Source of the DNA: an uncultured Oscillospiraceae bacterium
Lineage (GTDB): Bacteria; Bacillota; Clostridia; Oscillospirales; Oscillospiraceae
NCBI GenBank assembly: GCA_910588135.1
Contig: CAJUOT010000016.1
Location: 1 to 49,519 of the forward strand
Length of the DNA stretch: 49,519 bases
Direction of reading: 5' to 3'
The notes under the pieces were generated by a model. It was not told the origin of the DNA. It ran no database searches and worked only from the letters and a program-made list of their open reading frames with translations. Every line of letters starts with the position of its first letter. Positions within the stretch are counted from its first letter, which is position 1. Shown here in pieces: positions 45,566 to 49,519 of the stretch. The position numbers were made by a program, and so were the translations under genes.

Positions 45566-46579
45566 TTACTTGTGGTCCACGCTGTACATATGGCGGATGA
45601 GGTCCAGCACCTTGTTGGAGTAGCCCATCTCGTTGTCGTACCAGCTCACGACCTTCACGAAGGTGTCGGTGAGGGCGATGCCGGCCTTGGCGTCGAAGAT
45701 GGAGGTGCGCACGTCGCCCAGGAAGTCGGAGGAGACCACCGCATCCTCGGTGTAGCCCAGGATGCCCTTCAGCTCGCCCTCGGAGGCGGCCTTCATGGCG
45801 GCGCAGATCTCATCGTACTTGGCGGGCTTGGCCAGGTTGACGGTCAGGTCCACCACGGACACGTCCAGGGTGGGCACGCGCATGGACATACCGGTCAGCT
45901 TGCCGTTCAGCTCGGGGATGACCTTGCCCACGGCCTTGGCCGCGCCGGTGGAGGAGGGGATGATGTTGCCCGCTGCCGCACGGCCGCCGCGCCAGTCCTT
46001 CTTGGAGGGGCCGTCAACGGTCTTCTGGGTGGCGGTGGTGGAGTGCACGGTGGTCATCAGGCCGTCGGTGATGCCCCACTTGTCGTTGAGCACCTTGGCG
46101 ATGGGGGCCAGGCAGTTGGTGGTGCAGGAGGCGTTGGACACGAAGTTCATGTCGGAGGTGTACTTGTCCAGGTTGACGCCGCACACGAACATGGGGGTGT
46201 CGTCCTTGGAGGGGCCGGTCATGACGACCTTCTTGGCGCCGCCGTCGATGTGGGCCTGGGCCTTCTCCTTGGTCAGGAAGATGCCGGTGGCCTCCACCAC
46301 GTACTCCGCGCCGAACTTGCCCCAGGGGATGTTCTTCGGGTCCATCTCGGCGAAGAACTCCACCTTCTTGCCGTTGACAGTGATGGAGTGGTCGTCGTAG
46401 CTGATCTCGCCCTGGAACTGGCCATGCACGGTGTCGTACTTCAGCATATAGGCCATATAGTCAGGGCTCATGAAGGGGTCGTTGATGCCCACGAACTCGA
46501 TGTCGTCGCGGACGATGCCGGCCCGGAAGACCAGACGGCCGATGCGGCCAAACCCGTTAATACCTACTTTGATGCTCAT
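45566..46579 (-). CDS. gap: Glyceraldehyde-3-phosphate dehydrogenase, type I
   Basis: Glycolytic enzyme converting glyceraldehyde-3-phosphate to 1,3-bisphosphoglycerate with NAD and phosphate. The 337 residues include the NAD-binding I-K-V-G-I-N-G-F-G-R-I-G-R (2-14), the active site S-N-A-S-C-T-T-N-C-L (Cys near 152), the catalytic His in V-H-S-T-T, and W-Y-D-N-E-M-G-Y-S. The start 46579 is 8 nt after AAGGAG. Codon use is less extreme and more regular than its neighbours, typical of a very highly expressed gene. Stands alone; pgk and tpi are not adjacent. Confidence 0.97.
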   Translation of the reverse strand: MSIKVGINGFGRIGRLVFRAGIVRDDIEFVGINDPFMSPDYMAYMLKYDTVHGQFQGEISYDDHSITVNGKKVEFFAEMDPKNIPWGKFGAEYVVEATGIFLTKEKAQAHIDGGAKKVVMTGPSKDDTPMFVCGVNLDKYTSDMNFVSNASCTTNCLAPIAKVLNDKWGITDGLMTTVHSTTATQKTVDGPSKKDWRGGRAAAGNIIPSSTGAAKAVGKVIPELNGKLTGMSMRVPTLDVSVVDLTVNLAKPAKYDEICAAMKAASEGELKGILGYTEDAVVSSDFLGDVRTSIFDAKAGIALTDTFVKVVSWYDNEMGYSNKVLDLIRHMYSVDHK

Positions 46580-46632
46580 TGGTATCACTCCTTAATCAAA
46601 TTATGGTGGTGATGAATCTGCGCAGCCGCGCG

Positions 46633-46700
46633 GTAATATTATACTCTATCTTCGCCCCGAAGGGAAGGGGAATTGTGAAAAAATTTTCAATCTTTTTCAC
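46633..46700 (-). promoter_or_regulatory. gap promoter region with inverted repeats and a Rex-like site
   Basis: A -10 TATAAT lies at about 46638-46643 on the minus strand with no good -35. Upstream is a dyad GTGAAAAA-N10-TTTTTCAC (46675-46700). The overlapping 18-mer TTGTGAAAAAATTTTCAA (46673-46690) matches the clostridial Rex consensus TTGTTAANNNNTTAACAA at 11 of 14 fixed positions. Rex, an NADH sensor, controls gap in some Clostridia. Weak -35 plus an upstream dyad suggests regulated transcription. Confidence 0.4.
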
Positions 46701-46731
46701 AAAATTCCGGCTTTGCACAGCAAACTGCCCC

Positions 46732-46763
46732 ATCCGGCGGCGGATTTCAGGCCGCCGCCGGAT
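46732..46763 (-). terminator. Stem-loop downstream of the lipoprotein gene
   Basis: ATCCGGCGGCGG / CCGCCGCCGGAT stem with a CCTGAAAT-type loop, between the lipoprotein stop and the gap promoter region. No clear U tract on the minus strand. Confidence 0.55.
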
Positions 46764-46794
46764 AGGGCATCCATTTTTCGGAAGAATCTGGGAT

Positions 46795-47298
46795 TTACTC
46801 CTCCGTGATGAGCTGGATATTCTTGGCGCTGTTCTCAAAGTCCTTCATCCAGTCGCCGGTAACGTCGGTATAAGTAATGGTGTAGGTCTTGTCGGCGTCC
46901 ACGCACACCACCAGCTGGGTCATGGACACGCCCTCCAGCACGATGTCATAGCAGTACTGGTAGGCGGGCAGGCCGCACACCGGGTCGTTGGTAAAGTACT
47001 TGTCGGTGATGGTGGGCTCCGCGCCCATGGCGCCGAACAGCTCCATCAGCGCATCCTTCAGCACCTGGGCGTTGATCTTCTTGAAGTCCGAGGTTTTCTC
47101 CGTGATGTTCACGTTGACGTTGGACCCATCCGCATTGTTCCAGCTCTTGGTCACGCCCTCCGTCTCCGTCTCCTGGAAGCCGTTGGGCAGGTCCACCTTG
47201 TAGTCCACCACATGGTCGTTGACCTTTTTGCCGCAGCCAGCCGCCAAAACCAGCACCACGGCAAACAGGGCGGCAAGGCTTCTCTTCACATTTTTCAC
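46795..47298 (-). CDS. Putative lipoprotein of unknown function
   Basis: A 167-residue exported lipoprotein. The signal M-K-N-V-K-R-S-L-A-A-L-F ends in the lipobox L-A-A-G-C, with Cys22 as the lipidated residue. The mature part begins K-K-V-N-D-H-V-V-D-Y-K-V-D-L-P-N-G-F-Q-E and looks like a PsbP/DUF1795-type fold of beta strands used by several small lipoproteins (weak inference). It contains three further cysteines. The start is the GTG at 47298, 5 nt after GGAGAGAG (47304-47311). Promoter at 47354-47382. Confidence 0.8.
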   Translation of the reverse strand: MKNVKRSLAALFAVVLVLAAGCGKKVNDHVVDYKVDLPNGFQETETEGVTKSWNNADGSNVNVNITEKTSDFKKINAQVLKDALMELFGAMGAEPTITDKYFTNDPVCGLPAYQYCYDIVLEGVSMTQLVVCVDADKTYTITYTDVTGDWMKDFENSAKNIQLITEE

Positions 47299-47353
47299 TT
47301 TGACTCTCTCCTTACTTTTCGTTCTCCGGCCCGGGGTCCGGACCGCAAGCGAT

Positions 47354-47382
47354 ATTATAGCACTTCGCATCCCCCTGCGCAA
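47354..47382 (-). promoter_or_regulatory. Promoter of the lipoprotein gene
   Basis: -35 TTGCGC (47377-47382), 17-nt spacer, consensus -10 TATAAT (47354-47359), minus strand. Confidence 0.7.
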
Positions 47383-47407
47383 GTGCCCCGCCTCTTGACA
47401 GCGCTGG

Positions 47408-47413
47408 TATAAT
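47408..47413 (+). promoter_or_regulatory. Extended -10 promoter element of the CLC gene
   Basis: TGGTATAAT (47405-47413), an extended -10; the matching -35 position is GC-rich and poor. A TTGACA just upstream (47395-47400) is too close to pair with it. It lies about 30 nt before the CLC start. Confidence 0.45.
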
Positions 47414-47443
47414 ATTTAAGACTTTATTAAGGGGGCGGCGTCC

Positions 47444-48697
47444 ATGGCGCAAAAACTCAAATCCTGGCTGGCGGCCGTTTTCCCGTCCCTGCGCACCCTG
47501 GGGCAGTGGCTGCTGCTGGCGGGGCTGACAGGGGCGGCCTGCGGGCTGGCGGGGGCGGCGTTCTCCTGGTGCGTGGCCCAGGCCGCGGCTCTGCGCGCCG
47601 CCTGCCCCTGGCTGCTGTTCTGTATGCCCCTGGCGGGCCTCGTCATTGTGTTCTGCTACCGGACGGCGGGCATGGCCAACGACAGCGGCACCAACCAGAT
47701 CATTGCCAGCGTCCGGGGCGGGGAGCGCCCCCCGGTGCGGCTGGCCCCGCTGATTTTCCTGGGCTCGGTGCTCACCCACCTCACCGGCGGCAGCGCCGGG
47801 CGGGAGGGGGCCGCGCTTCAGATCGGCGGCAGCATCTCCGCCGGAATCGGGCGGCTGCTGCGCCTGGGGGACCGGAACCTCAATACCATGATCCAGTGCG
47901 GCATGGCGGGGCTGTTCTCCGCCCTGTTCGGCACTCCCATCACCGCCGCCGTATTCAGCCTGGAGGTGGTGAACGTGGGCCACTTCCGCTATGCCGCCCT
48001 GTTCCCCTGTCTGCTGTCCGCCCTCATCGCCGACGCCGTCCCCCGCTCACTGGGCCTGCCCGCGGAGGCGTATCACCTGGCGGGCACGCCCGCGGTGGGG
48101 GCGGCGTCCCTGCTGCAATGCGGAGGGCTGGCCATCCTGGCGGCGCTGGTGTCCATCGCCTTCTGCGCGCTCATGCACGGGACGGAGCGCCTGTACAAAC
48201 AATATATCCCCAGCCAGTACGCCCGGGCGGCGGCAGGGGCGGCGCTGGTCATCCTCCTCACCCTCGCCGAGGGCAGCGGCGACTACAACGGCGCGGGCGG
48301 GCACATCATTGAGCTGGCGGTGGGGGGGCAGGTCCGCGTCCCCTGGGCCTTTGCGCTGAAAATGCTGTTCACCGCCCTCACCCTGGGGGCGGGCTTCCGG
48401 GGCGGCGAGATCGTGCCCACCCTGTTCATCGGCTCCACCTTCGGGTGCGCGGCGGGGCCGCTCCTTGGCCTTGACCCGGCCTTTGGGGCGGCGGTGGCCA
48501 TGATCGCCCTGTTCTGCGGGGTGGTGAACTGCCCCATCGCCTCCCTGTTCCTGGCCATCGAGCTGTTCGGCGGGGGCGGGCTGCCCTTCTTCGCCCTGGC
48601 CTGCGCCCTCAGCTTCCTGCTCAGCGGGAACTACTCCCTGTACTCCAGCCAGAACATTGTCTACTCCAAGCTGGAGGCAAAGCTCAACGGCCGATAG
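47444..48697 (+). CDS. CLC-family anion channel/transporter
   Basis: Membrane protein of 417 residues with about ten hydrophobic helices, of the voltage-gated chloride channel (EriC/CLC) superfamily. The gating-glutamate loop is G-G-S-A-G-R-E-G-A-A (residues 115-124, Glu121). The usual G-S-G-I-P selectivity motif is replaced by N-D-S-G-T-N-Q (79-85), and G-G-E-I-V-P-T-L-F-I-G matches the G-G-x-F-x-P-x-L-x-x-G helix. The G-R-E-G-x-A-x-Q form is like the fluoride/proton antiporters (CLC-F), so fluoride export is possible but not shown; no fluoride riboswitch is visible in the short leader. RBS AAGGGGGCGG. It ends convergently with the XRE gene, overlapping by 14 nt. Confidence 0.9.
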   Translation: MAQKLKSWLAAVFPSLRTLGQWLLLAGLTGAACGLAGAAFSWCVAQAAALRAACPWLLFCMPLAGLVIVFCYRTAGMANDSGTNQIIASVRGGERPPVRLAPLIFLGSVLTHLTGGSAGREGAALQIGGSISAGIGRLLRLGDRNLNTMIQCGMAGLFSALFGTPITAAVFSLEVVNVGHFRYAALFPCLLSALIADAVPRSLGLPAEAYHLAGTPAVGAASLLQCGGLAILAALVSIAFCALMHGTERLYKQYIPSQYARAAAGAALVILLTLAEGSGDYNGAGGHIIELAVGGQVRVPWAFALKMLFTALTLGAGFRGGEIVPTLFIGSTFGCAAGPLLGLDPAFGAAVAMIALFCGVVNCPIASLFLAIELFGGGGLPFFALACALSFLLSGNYSLYSSQNIVYSKLEAKLNGR

Positions 48698-48923
48698 GAC
48701 GAGAAGCCGGGTACGGCGTCTTTACGTCTGTGAGCCCCAGCAAATAATCCACACTGGTATGATGTAATTTTGCCAATGAAATCAGGATTTCCGGCGGGAG
48801 GCTCCGTTGGCCCAATTCATAATTGCTGTATACTTGTTGTGAACAATTGATGGCATCGGCTACCTGCGCCTGAGTCAAGTCCGCATCTTCCCGCAGATCT
48901 CGAATTCTTCGGTACTGGGTCAT
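48684..48923 (-). CDS. Small XRE-family repressor-like protein
   Basis: A 79-residue Cro/C1-type HTH protein (L-T-Q-A-Q-V-A-D-A-I-N-C-S-Q-Q-V-Y-S-N-Y-E recognition region at about 18-38, then P-P-E-I-L-I-S-L-A-K-L). The start chosen is ATG 48923, 9 nt after GAGG; ATG 48929 and GTG 48932 lie closer to the RBS. It is divergent from a ribbon-helix-helix gene across a large dyad (48944-48999), the classical arrangement of an autoregulated switch. Base composition drops here relative to the rest of the window. Confidence 0.88.
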   Translation of the reverse strand: MTQYRRIRDLREDADLTQAQVADAINCSQQVYSNYELGQRSLPPEILISLAKLHHTSVDYLLGLTDVKTPYPASRPIGR

Positions 48924-48943
48924 TGTCATCACCTCAATACCGA

Positions 48944-48999
48944 ATTATATTTACCGCAAAATGTTGTATTTACTTTTACAACAATTTGCAGTAATATAA
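48944..48999. promoter_or_regulatory. Large dyad between divergent regulators, probable operator
   Basis: Left arm ATTATATTTACCGCAAAATG plus TTGTA (48944-48968) is repeated inverted, with three mismatches and one gap, as TACAACAATTTGCAGTAATA plus TAAG (48977-48999), separated by 8 nt. It fills the space between the XRE and ribbon-helix-helix starts, so a regulator bound here would control both. Confidence 0.7.
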
Positions 49000-49016
49000 G
49001 TGTGAGGTGATTTCAG

Positions 49017-49178
49017 ATGGCCAAAGAAACCAAACGACGAGTTTCAATTCTGATACCCGAGGAGCTGTGTCAGCAACTGGAGGCGGCGGCGGAGCATTCC
49101 TCCCGATCTCTTTCATCCTACATCAGACAGGTTCTAAAGTGGCACCTATCCTATCTACGCCAGTTTCGAAAGACATAG
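49017..49178 (+). CDS. 53-residue ribbon-helix-helix DNA-binding protein
   Basis: A 53-residue protein starting M-A-K-E-T-K-R-R-V-S-I-L-I-P-E-E-L and ending Y-L-R-Q-F-R-K-T. The strand R-R-V-S-I-L-I followed by two helices (P-E-E-L-C-Q-Q-L-E-A-A-A and S-L-S-S-Y-I-R-Q-V-L) is the Arc/CopG/RHH_1 fold, which binds DNA as a dimer. RBS GAGGTGA (49004-49010). Phage Arc-like regulators, relaxosome accessory proteins and antitoxins all look like this; no toxin follows on the same strand. Confidence 0.8.
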   Translation: MAKETKRRVSILIPEELCQQLEAAAEHSSRSLSSYIRQVLKWHLSYLRQFRKT

Positions 49179-49219
49179 GGAAAACGGCCAAGGCCCTGTC
49201 CATTCGGACAGAGCCTCTT

Positions 49220-49465
49220 TCAATTGAGCAGTTCGTCCGTGGACACGCTCAGCACCTTCGCCAGCTTTTTCAATTCGATATCCGTCACAAATCGCTGGCC
49301 GCTTTCAATCCTCTGCACGGCGTTTTTCTCCAGGTCCAGTCCGGCCAGCTGTAGCAGACCCGCCAGATCGTTTTGCGAGACCTTCGGCCGCATCGTCATC
49401 CGCAGACGGGCCACATTTTTACCACATAGATTCAGTGTGCCGTCTGGATTTTTATTCTTAAACAT
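49220..49465 (-). CDS. XRE-family helix-turn-helix protein
   Basis: An 81-residue HTH protein: N-V-A-R-L-R-M-T-M-R-P-K-V-S-Q-N-D-L-A-G-L-L-Q in pieces (17-39), then A-V-Q-R-I-E-S-G-Q-R-F-V-T-D-I-E-L-K-K-L-A-K-V-L. The last helices are typical of the phage and ICE small-repressor group. AGAGGGTGGG precedes the ATG at 49465. It is convergent with the ribbon-helix-helix gene (41 nt between stops). With the two preceding regulators it suggests the edge of an integrated element continuing to the right. Confidence 0.88.
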   Translation of the reverse strand: MFKNKNPDGTLNLCGKNVARLRMTMRPKVSQNDLAGLLQLAGLDLEKNAVQRIESGQRFVTDIELKKLAKVLSVSTDELLN

Positions 49466-49492
49466 ATTCCCACCCTCTTTGACATTTAGTAG

Positions 49493-49519
49493 TTGTCATT
49501 AAAGAGAGTTTATGCTATA
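49493..49519 (+). promoter_or_regulatory. Possible promoter at the right edge
   Basis: TTGTCA (49493-49498), 17-nt spacer, then TATA at the last four bases, where the window cuts the presumed -10. It overlaps a TGACA ... TGTCA dyad (49480-49498) in the leader of the XRE gene. Tentative because truncated. Confidence 0.3.

Noticed and set aside
49007..49354. 115-codon plus-strand frame at the right end
   Set aside because: It runs in another frame over the ribbon-helix-helix gene and antisense to the XRE gene; no RBS and no recognisable protein.

Overview
This 49.5 kb window is very GC-rich (third codon positions almost always G or C) and reads as chromosomal DNA of a spore-forming, low-oxygen Clostridia bacterium. 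It looks like the Oscillospiraceae group of gut anaerobes (Flavonifractor/Pseudoflavonifractor/Lawsonibacter-like). The pointers are a gerA-type spore germination operon, a T-box leader on ileS, the Firmicutes clusters yaaO-darA-holB-ricT and yggS-sepF-divIVA, MurT/GatD, strong AGGAGG ribosome binding sites, and a serpin gene. The assignment is an inference from gene content; no rRNA or tRNA gene lies in the window.

Layout. 1-239: two tandem strong promoters pointing out of the left end. 240-3243 (-): gerAA-gerAC-gerAB. 3619-5013 (+): an FAD-dependent dehydrogenase. 5328-5612 (-): a small Cys-rich protein. 5685-9957 (+): miaB, mreD-like and mrdA (PBP2). 10313-11398 (-): galM. 11622-21681 (+): a DUF1538 membrane protein with a tandem PII-like regulator, a kinase-like protein, a DJ-1-like protein, a Nudix hydrolase, yaaO-like/darA/holB/ricT, then an ECF sigma factor coupled to a membrane-anchored serpin. 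22389-39064 (-): ileS behind a T-box and a WapI-like immunity gene, prmA, an XRE regulator with a small membrane protein, then (upstream) a long run aroK, DEAD-box helicase, metallophosphoesterase, mnmG, aac(6')-like, GyrI-like, GNAT, murT, gatD-like, and a PilZ gene. 39304-45433 (+): AraC regulator, miaA-hfq, HlyD-like/yggS/sepF/divIVA and two tiny genes. 45566-47298 (-): gap and a lipoprotein. 47444-48697 (+): a CLC transporter. 48684-49519: an AT-rich island of three small DNA-binding proteins.

The most striking non-gene signal is a set of dispersed repeats that fills nearly every longer intergenic space. Family A has six copies of about 190-305 nt, each opening with a perfect hairpin. Family B has six copies of about 115-155 nt, every one in the same orientation as the operon it sits in. 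There are also a two-copy family C, a related element D, and a two-copy motif E. One tandem-hairpin element even lies in frame inside the helicase gene.

The best candidates for undescribed biology are three. The first is the ECF sigma/serpin pair, in which the serpin carries an anti-sigma-like cytoplasmic tail and one membrane segment. The second is the duplicated DUF1538 membrane protein beside a duplicated PII-like protein. The third is an immunity-type gene placed between an isoleucine T-box and ileS. Several enzymes of known families also lack their usual key residue: the GatD-like and DJ-1-like proteins lack the catalytic Cys, and GerAC lacks the lipobox Cys.
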